DNA from: Bacillota bacterium
GTDB taxonomy: Bacteria; Bacillota; Clostridia; Peptostreptococcales; Anaerovoracaceae
Direction of reading: 5' to 3'
Assembly (NCBI GenBank): GCA_017431785.1
Contig: JAFRKJ010000033.1
Coordinates: 1 to 44,279 of the forward strand
DNA: 44,279 bases
Shown here piece by piece: positions 31,448-41,979 of this stretch (positions are counted from its first letter, which is position 1; each line of letters begins with the position of its first letter). The position numbers and the translations under genes were made by a program. The notes below the pieces were generated by a model. That model did no database searches and was not told the origin of the DNA. It was given only the letters and a program-made list of their open reading frames with translations.

Positions 31448-33004
31448 ATGTGGAAAACGATGGACGAGGCTACTTTAAAGTCGAAAAAAGTAGCTGAACT
31501 GAAAGAAATCGCCAAGACGTTTGGCCTGAAAGGCTATGAAAAAATGCGTAAGGCGGAGCTTATTGCGGCCCTTATGATCGATGAAGAGCCAAAGGCAAAA
31601 ACAGCAGAAACAGCTGATACGCCGGCAAAACCGGAAAAGAAAGCAGTCAAAGCCCAGGAAGATTCTGCGGAAACAGCAGAGACTCCGGTTGAGGAGGCAT
31701 CCGAGGCAGAGGAAGAAGCCGTACAGGAAGAAGCTGCACCGGAAGAAGAAAAGAAACAGAAAAAGCGCGGACGCAGAGGCGAAGGCCGGAAAGGAGAATC
31801 CCACAAGGGCGAATCCCATAAAGGAACACGCGTCACGAAAGGCGACAAGGTGCCGGAGCAAGTCGTCCCGGATAAAGATGACCGTTATGAAGCGGAAGGT
31901 ATTCTTGATATGGCGGAGGACGGATTCGGATTCCTCAGATTCAACAACTTCCTGACCAGCGATAAAGACATTTACGTTGCACCGGCACAGATCAGAAGAT
32001 TCAATCTGAAGACGGGCGATAAGGTCAAGGGAATCTGCAGACCGCCGAAGGGGGATGCCAGATTCGGAGCGCTCCTCTATGTAGTAAGTGTAAACGATGA
32101 AGAGCCGGGTGCAGCGATCAGGCGTCCGGACTTCAACAGTCTGACACCAATCTTTCCAAGGGAGAAACTCGTCATGGAAGATGGCAGACAGGAATTGAGT
32201 CTGAGAATCATCGATCTCATCGCACCGATCGGAAAAGGTCAAAGAGGTCTGATCGTCGCGCCGCCAAAAGCAGGCAAGACTGTGCTTCTGAAAAAGATCG
32301 CAAACAGTATTGAGAAGCACTATCCTGAAATAGAGATGATCGTCCTTCTCGTTGATGAAAGACCTGAGGAGGTCACCGACTTCAAACGCAGTCTCATCAA
32401 CGAAAAGAGCGAAGTCATATATTCAACATTCGATGAACAGCCGCAGCACCATGTCAAAGTAGCGGAGATGGTACTCGGCAGAGCGCAGAGACTGGCAGAG
32501 CAGGGGAAAGATGTTGTGGTTCTTCTGGACAGCATCACGCGTCTGGCCAGAGCATACAACCTGGTGGTTCCGCCTTCGGGCAAGACCCTGAGCGGCGGTT
32601 TCGACCCGGGCGCTCTCCACAAGCCAAAGAAGTTCTTCGGTGCAGCGCGTAAGCTGGAGGAAGGCGGAAGTGTAACGATACTGGCCACCGCCCTTGTAGA
32701 AACGGGAAGCCGCATGGACGACCTGATTTACGAAGAATTCAAAGGCACCGGCAACATGGAGTTGTTCCTCGACAGAAGATTGTCTGAGAAGAGAATCTTC
32801 CCGGCGATCGACCTTGCCAAGTCCGGTACACGTCGTGAAGATCTGCTGATGAGTCAGGATGAGATGCAGGCAGTCTGGGCCATGAGAAGAGCACTCGGCG
32901 GCAGAGATAATATGGAAGCCACCGAAGCGATTCTCGACAACCTGCAGATGACAAGAGACAACCAGACATTTATTGAAGTAATACAGAAAGTAAGATTTAA
33001 GTAG
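31448..33004 (+). CDS. rho: transcription termination factor Rho
   Basis: Hexameric RNA-dependent ATPase that ends transcription. 518 residues, longer than the 420-residue E. coli form because of an inserted low-complexity segment (about 45-135, Glu/Ala/Lys then Arg/Gly, ending [19 protein letters not shown]). Rho N-terminal SAP-like helices come first ([30 protein letters not shown]). The RNA-binding domain follows ([17 protein letters not shown]). The ATPase domain has PPKAGKT near 273, [14 protein letters not shown] and the Q-loop region LARAYN. AAAGGA lies 8 bases before the ATG. First gene of a run with DUF1385, prmC and tilS. Confidence 0.95.
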   Translation: MWKTMDEATLKSKKVAELKEIAKTFGLKGYEKMRKAELIAALMIDEEPKAKTAETADTPAKPEKKAVKAQEDSAETAETPVEEASEAEEEAVQEEAAPEEEKKQKKRGRRGEGRKGESHKGESHKGTRVTKGDKVPEQVVPDKDDRYEAEGILDMAEDGFGFLRFNNFLTSDKDIYVAPAQIRRFNLKTGDKVKGICRPPKGDARFGALLYVVSVNDEEPGAAIRRPDFNSLTPIFPREKLVMEDGRQELSLRIIDLIAPIGKGQRGLIVAPPKAGKTVLLKKIANSIEKHYPEIEMIVLLVDERPEEVTDFKRSLINEKSEVIYSTFDEQPQHHVKVAEMVLGRAQRLAEQGKDVVVLLDSITRLARAYNLVVPPSGKTLSGGFDPGALHKPKKFFGAARKLEEGGSVTILATALVETGSRMDDLIYEEFKGTGNMELFLDRRLSEKRIFPAIDLAKSGTRREDLLMSQDEMQAVWAMRRALGGRDNMEATEAILDNLQMTRDNQTFIEVIQKVRFK

Positions 33005-33039
33005 TGCCGCAGAAGACAGCACAATAACAGAAACAACGA

Positions 33040-34110
33040 ATGGATCTCAAAAAGATTTTCATTAAAGATGCCTGCCCGACCAAAATGGGAGGACAGGCCG
33101 TGATGGAAGGCATCATGATGAAGGGCGAAAAAAAGACCGCCCTTGCAGTGCGCATTCCGAACGGCAATATAGAGATTGAAACCAAGAAGACGAAGACTTA
33201 TGGGAAGTGGATGAAAGTCCCGATCATCAGAGGCGTCGTTGCCTTTGTGGATTCCCTTGTTTACGGTACGAAAACACTGATGAATTCGGCGGACATCCTC
33301 AGCGAGTACGATGACGAAGAGTACGAACCGAGCAAGTTTGAAATCTGGTTCGAGAAAAAGTTCGGCAGCGAAGCCCTTTGGAAGTTGCTCATCTATTTCT
33401 CTGTGGTTATAGCGCTTGCTTTTTCGATCGGCGTGTTCATTCTGCTTCCGACCTGGGTGGCGTCTGTCGCCAAGCTCGTTTCGACCAACGTCATCTGGAT
33501 CAACCTGGTGGAAGGGCTTTTGCGTATTGCACTGTTCATCGGTTACATCTGGGCAGTATCCTTCATGCCGGACATGAAGCGGGTCTTCCGCTTCCACGGC
33601 GCGGAGCATAAGACGATTCACGCGTTTGAGAATCTGCCGAGGAAGACCGTTGCAACAGAAGACGGCGCCGAAGGAATGGCAGCCATGCCTGACCTGAAAG
33701 GACTGACCGTAGAAGAGTGCCGGCAGTATCCGACGCTGCATCCGCGGTGCGGTACCAGCTTCCTGATGTTCGTATTCATCATTGCGCTGGCATGTCACGT
33801 GCTTCTCGGCTGGCCGGTTCTGTGGGTCAGAATCGTGACGAGGCTGCTTTTGCTTCCTGTGATTGCAGGTCTTTCTTATGAACTCCTCAAGTGGGCGGGT
33901 CGCAGTGACAGTTGGCCGGTGAAGATTCTCAGCATGCCTGGACTTTGGCTTCAGAAGATCACGACCGCGGAGCCGGACGATTCCATGCTGGAAGTTGCCA
34001 TTGCTGCTGTCAATGCAGTATGTGATGACAAGCCGCCACGCAAGTATACGATCAGACCGGAAACAAGATATGAATATCCGCATGTATGGGATATCGAAGA
34101 CAGGAGATAG
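33040..34110 (+). CDS. DUF1385 membrane protein
   Basis: A 356-residue integral membrane protein of the DUF1385 family. The start MGGQAVMEGIMMKG is the family signature. Hydrophobic segments lie near 118-140, 160-182, 240-262 and 268-284, and a conserved FRFHGAEHKTIHAFE, with histidines and glutamate, follows the second membrane pair and may bind a metal. The gene is a common neighbour of prmC in Clostridia, where its function is unknown. The ribosome site is weak (AACAGAAACAACGA), so it may depend on rho translation 35 bases upstream. Confidence 0.88.
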   Translation: MDLKKIFIKDACPTKMGGQAVMEGIMMKGEKKTALAVRIPNGNIEIETKKTKTYGKWMKVPIIRGVVAFVDSLVYGTKTLMNSADILSEYDDEEYEPSKFEIWFEKKFGSEALWKLLIYFSVVIALAFSIGVFILLPTWVASVAKLVSTNVIWINLVEGLLRIALFIGYIWAVSFMPDMKRVFRFHGAEHKTIHAFENLPRKTVATEDGAEGMAAMPDLKGLTVEECRQYPTLHPRCGTSFLMFVFIIALACHVLLGWPVLWVRIVTRLLLLPVIAGLSYELLKWAGRSDSWPVKILSMPGLWLQKITTAEPDDSMLEVAIAAVNAVCDDKPPRKYTIRPETRYEYPHVWDIEDRR

Positions 34111-34133
34111 GGGAACAGGAGAGATACAGATAG

Positions 34134-35063
34134 ATGAAGACTAGAATTCTGATCAATGAAGGAGAATACCGACTGACAAAAGCTGGCGTCATGGATGCGC
34201 ACATTGATGCCGAAGAGCTCTACTGCTTCCTTAAAGGATGCGACAAAGTCGTCCTGTTCCTCATGAAGGAAGAGGAAGCGGACAAAGAAACGGAAGAAGC
34301 ATACTTCAAGCTCATCGAGGAGAGAGCGTCCCGGATTCCGCTGCAGCACATCACTGGCAAACAGGAGTTCATGGGCTTTACCTTCATGGTCAGCCCGGAT
34401 GTTCTGATTCCTCGTCAGGATACAGAGGTGCTGGTGACCGAAGCTGCGAAGCTTTTGCGCGATGAGCGGAAGGCGGCAGCGCATAACAAGTCAAAGTCCC
34501 GCGGCGGGCTGTTCAAAATGTTCAGCGCACCACCGGAACAGAAAGTGCTGGACCTCTGCTGCGGAAGCGGTGCGATCGGCATTTCCCTTGCGAAGATTTG
34601 CGAAGATCTGTCGGTTACTGCGACAGATATCAGTGAGGCGGCGATTACGCTGGCAAAGGAAAATGCGAAAACAAACCGCGCGGAGGTGGAATTCCTGCAG
34701 GGGGATCTCTACGATGCCCTTCGTGATACAAGCAAAGGCAAGCGTGTCCGCAGCTACGATATGATTGTAAGCAATCCGCCGTATATAAAGACCAATACCA
34801 TCGCCATGCTTCAGGAGGAAGTGAAGGACCATGAACCGATGCTCGCTCTGGACGGAGGCAGGGACGGACTGGATTACTATAGAAGAATCATTGCCGATGC
34901 ACATTTGTACCTAAAAGACAAAGGTTGGCTCATGCTTGAGATCGGCTATGATCAGGGAGAAGATCTGCGCAAGCTGATTATAGAAACAGGAGGGTTCCGT
35001 ACACCTGAGGTGATCCACGACCTGGCAGGCCGTGATCGGGTAGTAAAGTGTCAGAAAGTGTAG
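34134..35063 (+). CDS. prmC: release factor glutamine methyltransferase
   Basis: S-adenosylmethionine-dependent N5-glutamine methyltransferase that modifies the GGQ motif of peptide-chain release factors. 309 residues. The N-terminal helical domain includes RIPLQHITGKQEFMGFTF, a family marker. The SAM motif is VLDLCCGSGAIGISLA (near 138-153) and the catalytic NPPY is near 214-217. A short insertion (RDERKAAAHNKSKSRGGLFKMFSAPPE) between the domains is unusual and basic. The usual partner prfA is not adjacent in this window. GGAGAGATACAG precedes the ATG, and tilS starts 6 bases after the stop. Confidence 0.93.
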   Translation: MKTRILINEGEYRLTKAGVMDAHIDAEELYCFLKGCDKVVLFLMKEEEADKETEEAYFKLIEERASRIPLQHITGKQEFMGFTFMVSPDVLIPRQDTEVLVTEAAKLLRDERKAAAHNKSKSRGGLFKMFSAPPEQKVLDLCCGSGAIGISLAKICEDLSVTATDISEAAITLAKENAKTNRAEVEFLQGDLYDALRDTSKGKRVRSYDMIVSNPPYIKTNTIAMLQEEVKDHEPMLALDGGRDGLDYYRRIIADAHLYLKDKGWLMLEIGYDQGEDLRKLIIETGGFRTPEVIHDLAGRDRVVKCQKV

Positions 35064-35069
35064 GAAGAA

Positions 35070-36143
35070 ATGCTGAAGGCGGAGAAGCAGATTCGTGAGA
35101 CGATCTGCACCCACAATTTAATAGAGAAAGGCGATCATATCGTCATGGGTCTGTCAGGAGGCCCTGATTCGGTATGCCTGTTTCATGTGCTGCAGAAGAT
35201 AGCGGAAGAGATGCAGCTGATCATTCATCCGGTCCACATCAATCACAGGTTCCGGCCGGGCGCTGCGGAGGAAGACCAGGCGTATGTGGAGAAACTGAGC
35301 CAACAGTACGGTCTAAAGGCAGAAGTGTTCACAGTGGACTGCAATGCACTGGCGGAGGAACTCAGCATGACGAGCGAAGAAGCAGGGCGCAAGGCGCGGT
35401 ATGATGCGTTCTTACAGGTTGCCGAAGAGATTGGCGGCCACGTGAAGATTGCCGTGGCGCACAATGCCAACGATCAGGCAGAGACAGTGCTGTTCAGAAT
35501 TCTCCGGGGAACCGGCATGGATGGTATCGCCGGCATGGCCTACGAGAGAGAAGAGAGGCGCGGTGCTGCAGGTGCAGGCGGAAGCTCCTTCCGAATCATC
35601 AGGCCACTCCTCGACACATGGCGGGAGGATGTGGAGGAATACTGTTCGGAGATGGAACTGCATCCTGTCACCGACCACACCAACAACGAAGAACTCTATG
35701 CGAGAAACAAAATCAGGCTTGACCTGATTCCATATATAGAAGCGAAGTACAACAGCAACTTCCAGGAGGGACTGGTCCGCATGGCGAAGATCGCCGCGGC
35801 GGATAAAGACTTCTTCTGGACGGAAACGGCGCAGGCATACGAGAGGCTGAAAGTGCCGGCCGCTGAGAACCTGAAAGTGCCGGCCGCCGCAGAGGCGGCT
35901 GACAGCGCCGGGGATGCCTTTGCAGTAGTCCTGGACTGGCGGGGATTGGCGGAATGTCACGAGGCGCTGCGTCACAGAGTCATCCTGAAAGCCTTCAGTG
36001 ACATCGGGCTTGAGAAGGATATCACGGCAGAACGTCTTGAGGCAGCCGATAAAATCATACTCGGGCGAGTTGGCGGGAAAAAGGTTGAATTCCCGCATGG
36101 ACATACACTTTATGTTGGGAAAGGAGTTGTTGAGATATCATGA
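35070..36143 (+). CDS. tilS: tRNA(Ile)-lysidine synthase
   Basis: Modifies the CAU anticodon of isoleucine tRNA by adding lysine to C34, essential for AUA decoding. 357 residues. The ATP-pyrophosphatase loop SGGPDS is at residues 29-34, HINHRFRPGAAEEDQ and VAHNANDQAETVLFRILRGTGMDGIAGM follow in the correct order, and DHTNNEELYARNKIRLDLIP marks the end of the catalytic domain. The protein stops after the middle domain and lacks most of the C-terminal TilS domain found in B. subtilis. An in-frame 24-base duplication near residues 260-275 gives LKVPAAEN then LKVPAAAE. The ribosome site is weak (GGAAG). The stop overlaps the next ATG by 4 bases. Confidence 0.93.
   Translation: MLKAEKQIRETICTHNLIEKGDHIVMGLSGGPDSVCLFHVLQKIAEEMQLIIHPVHINHRFRPGAAEEDQAYVEKLSQQYGLKAEVFTVDCNALAEELSMTSEEAGRKARYDAFLQVAEEIGGHVKIAVAHNANDQAETVLFRILRGTGMDGIAGMAYEREERRGAAGAGGSSFRIIRPLLDTWREDVEEYCSEMELHPVTDHTNNEELYARNKIRLDLIPYIEAKYNSNFQEGLVRMAKIAAADKDFFWTETAQAYERLKVPAAENLKVPAAAEAADSAGDAFAVVLDWRGLAECHEALRHRVILKAFSDIGLEKDITAERLEAADKIILGRVGGKKVEFPHGHTLYVGKGVVEIS
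35847..35887 (+). repeat. 24-bp-spaced direct repeat inside tilS
   Basis: The 17-base word CTGAAAGTGCCGGCCGC occurs at 35847-35863 and 35871-35887, 24 bases apart, keeping the frame. It appears to be a recent small tandem duplication in a linker. Confidence 0.85.
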
Positions 36144-36451
36144 ACAGGATTGAAGAAGAGAAATTAAAGGTTTTGCTCTGTGTAGCGAAATGCAAACAGC
36201 GTGTCGGCCGCGGTTTGGCAATCGATGTGCTGAAAGGAAGCCACAGTGTGCGCGTGTTCAACAGGCGTCTTCAGTTGAATTCTGCATTTGGCAGCCTGAA
36301 AGAATTAACCGAGGAGAAACTTGACGCGCTGATTCAGGAACTGGAGGAAGAGGGCATGATCGTTGAGACAGACGATGAATATCCAAGGCTTGTATTAACA
36401 GAGGCCTCGAAGGAACTGCTTCACGATCACGTAGGAGAGCTGGATCTTTGA
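36140..36451 (+). CDS. stand-alone RQC winged-helix domain protein
   Basis: A 103-residue protein matching the RQC domain normally found behind the helicase core of RecQ: RGLAIDVLKGSHSVRV, then FGSLKELTEEKLDALIQELEEEGMIVETDDEYPRLVLTEASKELL. This corresponds to the RecQ pattern of a LxGS core helix, an LI-LxxxG wing and a final LT-x-A/G-x-x-LL. There is no helicase or HRDC part. RQC domains bind double-stranded DNA or fork junctions. It is translationally coupled to tilS and sits where most Firmicutes have hpt (tilS-hpt-ftsH). I assign the fold with moderate confidence; a winged-helix regulator is the alternative. Confidence 0.65.
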   Translation: MNRIEEEKLKVLLCVAKCKQRVGRGLAIDVLKGSHSVRVFNRRLQLNSAFGSLKELTEEKLDALIQELEEEGMIVETDDEYPRLVLTEASKELLHDHVGELDL

Positions 36452-36467
36452 TTCCACCTGTAAATTG

Positions 36468-36497
36468 TTGTGCAATTGGTGGTTTTTATGGTAGAAT
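36468..36497 (+). promoter_or_regulatory. promoter of ftsH
   Basis: TTGTGC (36468-36473), 18 bases, TAGAAT (36492-36497), about 45 bases before the start codon. Confidence 0.6.
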
Positions 36498-36547
36498 AAC
36501 GTGCAAATTTGTTTCTAAACAACAAATAACATGGAGGGCAAGAAAAC

Positions 36548-38797
36548 TTGAGAAAAGGAAGATTAGGGAAAAACATTACAATTTATGTGTTGATCTTTGC
36601 CATTGTGCTGGGATTCTTCTGGTTCTTTAACGCAGATAAAGATCAGGGCATGAAGCAGATCAAGACTTCAACGATGATCAACCACCTGAAATCCAATGAG
36701 GTGGAGAGCATCAATGTAACAGATACGAAACTCACGGCGAAGCTGGAGGATGGAGATGTCGTCTACTCCTTTGTCAACAACTCCGTCGATTTGAATTTCA
36801 TATACGATAAATACATCATGCCTCAGGTGGATGCGGGAACACTGAAACTGGAGAGCGATCCGCCGAAGCAGGATTCTGTATGGCTCACGCTGCTGCCGAC
36901 ACTTCTGATGATCGGCATCATGGTGGCGTTCTTCGTATTCATCATGCGGCAGCAGGGCGGTGGAGGCAAGGCGATGGCCTTCGGCAAATCCAGGGCCAAG
37001 CTGGCCAAGCAGGAAGACCTGAAGAAGATCACATTCAAGGACGTCGCCGGACTCAAGGAGGAGAAGGAAGAACTGGAGGAAATCGTAGATTTCCTGAAAC
37101 ACCCGGCCAAGTACAACAGCTTAGGTGCCAGAATTCCTAAGGGAATACTGCTTGTAGGCCCTCCGGGAACCGGTAAAACATATATTTCAAAGGCAACAGC
37201 AGGGGAAGCAGGCGTACCGTTCTTCACCATCAGCGGTTCGGACTTTGTTGAGATGTTTGTCGGTGTCGGTGCCTCCAGAGTCAGAGATCTCTTCGACCAG
37301 GCGAAGAAGAATGCGCCTTGCATCGTATTCATAGACGAAATCGACGCAGTAGGACGTAAGAGAGGCGCCGGTCTGGGCGGCGGCCATGATGAAAGAGAGC
37401 AGACCCTCAACCAGCTGCTTGTCGAGATGGACGGATTCGCCGAGAATTCCGGCATCATCATTCTGGCTGCGACCAACAGACCTGACGTACTCGATCCGGC
37501 ACTGCTCAGACCGGGACGTTTCGACAGACAGATCGTCATCGGAATTCCAGACATTACAGGAAGAGAAGAGATCTTCAGGGTTCATTCCAGAAACAAGCCT
37601 CTGGATGAAGGTGTTGACCCTAAGGTTCTGGCGAGAAGAACACCGGGCTTCACGCCTGCAGACATCGAGAACATGCTCAATGAGGCGGCCCTTCTTGCGG
37701 CGCGCAGAAACGGCATGGTCATCAGGATGGAGGAAATCGAAGAAGCCATTACGAAGGTCATCGCAGGACCGGAGAAGAAGAGCAGGGTGATCAGCGACGA
37801 CGAGCGGAAGCTGACCGCATTCCACGAAGCAGGTCACGCGGTTGTCGCACACTGTCTGCCGAAGTCTGATCCGGTGCATCAGATCACGATCGTACCGAGA
37901 GGAATGGCCGGTGGATTCACCATGATCCTGCCAAAGGAAGATAAGTACTACGGAACCAAGGAAGAGATGAGAGAGCAGATCATCCATCTGCTTGGCGGAC
38001 GTGCCGCCGAGAAACTCACTCTCGATGATATCAGCACAGGTGCATCCAACGATATCCAGAGAGCTACGGATATCGCCAGAGAGATGGTCACCAAGTACGG
38101 CTTTAGTGAGAAGCTTGGACCTGTCAATTACAGCTCATCGGACGAAGTATTCCTGGGCAAAGACTTTACATCCAAGCAGGCATACTCTGAAGAGACAGCA
38201 AACGAAATTGACGAAGAAGTGAAGGCCATTGTTGAAGAAGCATACGATGCCGCCATCACGATTCTTGAAGAACATATCGATCAGCTCAGAGCAGTCGCTG
38301 AGGGACTTCTCGCCATTGAGACCCTCGATGGCGATCAGTTCATCGCACTCTTTGACGGCACTAAGACGCCGCAGGAACTGAGCGAAGATTTTGCCGCTGC
38401 CAAGGAAGAGAGAAAAGCGAAGGACAAGGAAGAAGCAAAGGCAGCCGTAAAGAAGAGAAAGCAGGAGCGCCAGAGGGCAAAGGAAGAAGCCGAGAAAAGG
38501 GCGCAGGACAAGCTGGACGAGCTGACGGAGATGATCGAAGAGCAGGGCAAGAACGCGAAGTTCAAACCGAGAGTCATGACCTATAATGACATGACACAGG
38601 ATCCGACGCCGATCGAAAAACCGGTGGAGGCGAAGAGTGAACCGTTGGATCCGGAAGTTCAGGAAGAACTGCCGGACGCGGAATTCGAAACAGTCGAAGA
38701 GCCAACGGCGGAAGAACCAGTCATTGAAGAAGCAACGGATGAAGCACCAGCAGACGAAGATCCGGCAGAAGCTTCGGAAGACAAAGAGGATGAATAA
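36548..38797 (+). CDS. ftsH: ATP-dependent zinc metalloprotease FtsH
   Basis: Membrane-bound AAA+ protease degrading unfolded membrane and regulatory proteins. 749 residues, about 100 more than usual. Two membrane helices (about 9-26 and 115-136) flank the extracellular domain. The ATPase has GPPGTGKT near 204-211, [15 protein letters not shown], and the second region of homology [10 protein letters not shown]. The zinc site HEAGH is at 426-430. After residue 600 comes a Lys/Glu/Arg coiled coil, then a highly acidic, Pro-Glu-Ala tail to the end ([22 protein letters not shown]). The start is TTG at 36548 with GGAGGG 9 bases upstream; no ATG suits the first helix. PucR follows 2 bases later. 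Confidence 0.96.
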   Translation: MRKGRLGKNITIYVLIFAIVLGFFWFFNADKDQGMKQIKTSTMINHLKSNEVESINVTDTKLTAKLEDGDVVYSFVNNSVDLNFIYDKYIMPQVDAGTLKLESDPPKQDSVWLTLLPTLLMIGIMVAFFVFIMRQQGGGGKAMAFGKSRAKLAKQEDLKKITFKDVAGLKEEKEELEEIVDFLKHPAKYNSLGARIPKGILLVGPPGTGKTYISKATAGEAGVPFFTISGSDFVEMFVGVGASRVRDLFDQAKKNAPCIVFIDEIDAVGRKRGAGLGGGHDEREQTLNQLLVEMDGFAENSGIIILAATNRPDVLDPALLRPGRFDRQIVIGIPDITGREEIFRVHSRNKPLDEGVDPKVLARRTPGFTPADIENMLNEAALLAARRNGMVIRMEEIEEAITKVIAGPEKKSRVISDDERKLTAFHEAGHAVVAHCLPKSDPVHQITIVPRGMAGGFTMILPKEDKYYGTKEEMREQIIHLLGGRAAEKLTLDDISTGASNDIQRATDIAREMVTKYGFSEKLGPVNYSSSDEVFLGKDFTSKQAYSEETANEIDEEVKAIVEEAYDAAITILEEHIDQLRAVAEGLLAIETLDGDQFIALFDGTKTPQELSEDFAAAKEERKAKDKEEAKAAVKKRKQERQRAKEEAEKRAQDKLDELTEMIEEQGKNAKFKPRVMTYNDMTQDPTPIEKPVEAKSEPLDPEVQEELPDAEFETVEEPTAEEPVIEEATDEAPADEDPAEASEDKEDE

Positions 38798-38799
38798 GA

Positions 38800-40371
38800 A
38801 TGAAGTTGACCGTGAAAGAGTGTCTGGAACTGAATGCTTTTGCAGGAGCGGAAGTTCTTGCATATGAAAAAGGGCTTACATGTAATGTAAGCTCTGTTTC
38901 AGTATTCGAGGGAACAGATGAAGAAGATCTCAACTTGTTCGGCAACAACAGATCCGAGATGCTTTTGACAGGATTTCTCGGCGCAAAGGGCGATGTGGCA
39001 AAGCAGTGCCGTCTCGTTGAGAAGATCGCCAGGAAAGGCTGTCCGGCGCTGGCAGTATTCTTCGACGGAAGAGCTGCAGGCAAAGTGGATGACAACGTTG
39101 TTGCAGCAGCAGAGAAAGCGGGGCTGACACTCATACGAATGGCTCCTGAAATCCGGTACGGAGAAGCAATCGAGGGAATCATGGACAGTATTCTGTACGG
39201 GGAGAATTTCAATAATTCCCTCATCAATAATACCGTGTTCCATCTGCTGAATTTTGAGAAACATTCCAGCTTCCCGGATGCCGTCAGAGAGGCGGCCATC
39301 AACAATGATTTCCAGCTGATCATCCTCAGCGAAGAGTTCAATCCGGTGCTCACAGTTGAGACGAGGCATAAAGCGACCATTGCCGACGCCATCCGGCTCG
39401 GCAGAGAAAGTACCATCACAGGAGATGCAGGCAAAGTCTATACACAGATCGATGTCAATGGCGTGCTGACGTACTGGGGTCCCGTGAACATCGGCAGCGA
39501 CAAGTACTTCATGTTCATCGTGGATAACGAGGACGTCTACACAGCAGGCGAAATGACCAAGCTGGCGGAGATCATAGAGCTTGCCATGGGCATGTGGAAG
39601 TATACGCCGGAAAGAGACGCGAAAGCAGATTTCATCAAAGCGCTCATCAGAGGCAATAAATCCTTTGCTTATAACCTGCAGGATGAAGCACGGATCGATG
39701 CCCAGGATATCATCTGCGCATTCTTCTTCAAAGGTATCTCAAGAGATGAAGAAGCGCATGCTTTTGCGGAATTCGAAATGGGAACAGACCTCGAAGTGAT
39801 GCACATTAACGAGGACGATGAGACATACGGCATGATTCTTAAAACAGAGCACACCCCTGCGGACACGGAGCTTTTGTCCAAGTGCGGGGCGCTGTTCGAT
39901 AGGCTGAAGGAGAACCGGGCAGGCCGGATTTTCCATGTTATGGGGGTCAATGGAATCGAAGGCGTTGGGGATGCGTACAAACTCATCAACGAGAGCTGGA
40001 CCTTCGCCCAGAACGTATTCCCATACAAGAGAGTGTTCACTAAGTATGAACTGACGCTTGTCAACAACTGCATCAACATACAGATACAAGGCGGCTTCGT
40101 ACACAAGAACTACACGGAGCTCCTGGAACCGTTCAGACAAATGGGCGGAAGCAAAGGCCGCCAGCTGCTTGAAACACTGGAGACTTTTGTGCTCGATGCA
40201 GGTATGAGTACAGGTAAAACGGCGCAGATCATGGACGTGCATACGAACACAGTGCAGTATCGTCTGAAGAAGATCAACGAACTGCTCGGTGTCGAAGTAA
40301 CAGGAAGCAGAACCACGCCGGGACTGACCATGGCGCTGGCCCTGAAACGGCTGGAACGTGCGGTAAGCTAA
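38800..40371 (+). CDS. PucR-family transcriptional regulator
   Basis: A 523-residue regulator of the PucR/CdaR type. The N-terminal PucR domain ([35 protein letters not shown] to about 125), a GGDEF-like central region without catalytic residues, and the C-terminal HTH_30 domain ([39 protein letters not shown]) are in the family order. Such proteins sense small metabolites, often purines, sugar acids or amino acids. The gene begins 2 bases after ftsH, so it is expressed with the protease, and lies upstream of glyA, a possible target since SHMT supplies one-carbon units for purines. The ligand is unknown. Confidence 0.9.
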   Translation: MKLTVKECLELNAFAGAEVLAYEKGLTCNVSSVSVFEGTDEEDLNLFGNNRSEMLLTGFLGAKGDVAKQCRLVEKIARKGCPALAVFFDGRAAGKVDDNVVAAAEKAGLTLIRMAPEIRYGEAIEGIMDSILYGENFNNSLINNTVFHLLNFEKHSSFPDAVREAAINNDFQLIILSEEFNPVLTVETRHKATIADAIRLGRESTITGDAGKVYTQIDVNGVLTYWGPVNIGSDKYFMFIVDNEDVYTAGEMTKLAEIIELAMGMWKYTPERDAKADFIKALIRGNKSFAYNLQDEARIDAQDIICAFFFKGISRDEEAHAFAEFEMGTDLEVMHINEDDETYGMILKTEHTPADTELLSKCGALFDRLKENRAGRIFHVMGVNGIEGVGDAYKLINESWTFAQNVFPYKRVFTKYELTLVNNCINIQIQGGFVHKNYTELLEPFRQMGGSKGRQLLETLETFVLDAGMSTGKTAQIMDVHTNTVQYRLKKINELLGVEVTGSRTTPGLTMALALKRLERAVS

Positions 40372-40407
40372 AACGCATAAATTCCTGCATACAGGCGGCG
40401 CTGGTGC

Positions 40408-40436
40408 TTGTCGGCTTATGCGGGATTGAGTATAAT
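40408..40436 (+). promoter_or_regulatory. promoter of glyA
   Basis: TTGTCG (40408-40413), 17 bases, TATAAT (40431-40436), 42 bases before the ATG. Confidence 0.7.
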
Positions 40437-40478
40437 AGAACTGTTAAGTATCAGAGTATAAAAAGAAGGAGAGAGGTT

Positions 40479-41732
40479 ATGTATTTTAACTATCTGGACA
40501 AGGCTGATCCTGAAGTAGCAGCATCCATCAGACGTGAAATCAACCGTCAGGAAACCAAGATCGAGATGATCGCATCAGAGAATTTCGTAAACTACGAAAT
40601 CATGGAAGCGGCAGGAAGCGCGCTGACAAACAAGTATGCGGAAGGCTATCCGGGCAAGAGATATTACGGCGGATGCGAATTCGTTGACGAAGTGGAACAG
40701 CTGGCTATCGACAGAGCATGCAAACTGTTCGGCGCTGACCATGCAAACGTACAGGCACATTCCGGAGCAAATGCGAACACTGCTGTTTATCAGGCAGTAC
40801 TGGATTACGGTGATACAGTGCTCGGTATGGACCTGTCAAACGGCGGACACCTGTCACACGGATCCCCGGTAAATATTTCAGGTAAATCATATAACTTCGT
40901 TTCATACGGATTGGGCGAAGATGAGAGAATCGACTATGACGACGTCAGAGCAAAGGCAAAAGAACACCAGCCGAAACTCATCGTTGCCGGTGCATCTGCA
41001 TATCCGAGAGCAATCGACTTCAAACTGTTCAGAGAGATCGCTGATGAAGTAGGCGCACTCCTCATGGTTGACATGGCTCATATTGCAGGTCTCGTTGCAG
41101 CCGGACTGCACGAGAATCCGGTTCCTTATGCAGATATCGTAACGACTACGACACACAAGACGCTCCGCGGGCCGAGAGGCGGAATGATCCTCTGCAGAGA
41201 AGAGTTCAAGAAGGCAATCAACTCCGCAATCTTCCCGGGACTGCAGGGCGGACCGCTCATGCACATCATCGCTGCTAAGGCAGTATGTCTGCATGAGGCA
41301 ATGCAGCCTGAGTTCAAGGTCTATCAGCAGCAGGTCATCGACAACTGTCAGGCACTGGTTGAAGGCATGAATGCACATGATTTCGAACTGGTATCCGGCG
41401 GCAGTGACAATCACCTGATTCTGGTGAAACTGCTCAACAAGGAAATCTCAGGAAAGAAGGCCGAAAGACTTCTGGATGAGGCGAACATCACAACAAATAA
41501 AAACGCCATCCCGAACGACCCTCGTAAGCCGATGATCACATCTGGTCTGAGAATGGGAACACCGGCCATGACAAGCCGTGGATTCAAGGAAGATGACGTG
41601 AAGGCAGTAACAGATGCCATCGCACTCGTCATCGACAGCAAGGGTGAAGATGAAGCCAAGATGGATGAGGCAAGAGCCATCGTCAAAGGACTGACGGACA
41701 AGTATCCGCTTCACAGAAATTTCCCTTACTAA
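40479..41732 (+). CDS. glyA: serine hydroxymethyltransferase
   Basis: PLP enzyme interconverting serine and glycine with tetrahydrofolate, the main source of one-carbon units. 417 residues, standard length. [10 protein letters not shown], the [20 protein letters not shown] segment and [11 protein letters not shown] are conserved. The PLP lysine is Lys227 in [14 protein letters not shown]. The ATG at 40479 has AGAAGGAGAGAGG about 5-8 bases upstream; the frame is open from 40404 without a start signal. It has its own promoter and a strong terminator, so it is a single-gene unit, perhaps controlled by the PucR regulator in front. Confidence 0.96.
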   Translation: MYFNYLDKADPEVAASIRREINRQETKIEMIASENFVNYEIMEAAGSALTNKYAEGYPGKRYYGGCEFVDEVEQLAIDRACKLFGADHANVQAHSGANANTAVYQAVLDYGDTVLGMDLSNGGHLSHGSPVNISGKSYNFVSYGLGEDERIDYDDVRAKAKEHQPKLIVAGASAYPRAIDFKLFREIADEVGALLMVDMAHIAGLVAAGLHENPVPYADIVTTTTHKTLRGPRGGMILCREEFKKAINSAIFPGLQGGPLMHIIAAKAVCLHEAMQPEFKVYQQQVIDNCQALVEGMNAHDFELVSGGSDNHLILVKLLNKEISGKKAERLLDEANITTNKNAIPNDPRKPMITSGLRMGTPAMTSRGFKEDDVKAVTDAIALVIDSKGEDEAKMDEARAIVKGLTDKYPLHRNFPY

Positions 41733-41778
41733 GTAAAGGCAACAGATACTGCCATTGACTTTGCATAATCAGAACCGA

Positions 41779-41807
41779 AAGAGCTGCAAAAGCAGCTCTT
41801 TTTTTAC
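41779..41807 (+). terminator. terminator after glyA
   Basis: A perfect 9-bp stem AAGAGCTGC / GCAGCTCTT (41779-41787 with 41792-41800) has loop AAAA and is followed by a run of T. Confidence 0.92.
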
Positions 41808-41849
41808 AGAAATATAATGTATACAAGCCTTGTTTTTGGTGATTTTTGG

Positions 41850-41878
41850 TTGAAATAAAAGGTGCGTTGGGATATAGT
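41850..41878 (+). promoter_or_regulatory. promoter of the decarboxylase operon
   Basis: TTGAAA (41850-41855), 17 bases, TATAGT (41873-41878), leaving a leader of about 95 bases before the first ATG. Confidence 0.6.
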
Positions 41879-41979
41879 ATTTGTGGTATGTTGTCGCTTG
41901 ACATCTGTTTCGTGATGCAGGTGACAAATAGTCATGAGTACCAATATCCAAAATACTTTTATTAGGAGGAAGTAACCAA

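Noticed and set aside
31800-31830. Short repeated [11 protein letters not shown] codons in rho as a phase-variable repeat
   Set aside because: The repeat unit is too short and imperfect; insertions in this region are common in Rho of Gram-positive bacteria.
32854-34083. Long minus-strand open frame of 409 codons
   Set aside because: Antisense of rho and the DUF1385 gene; no start signal and no recognisable domain.
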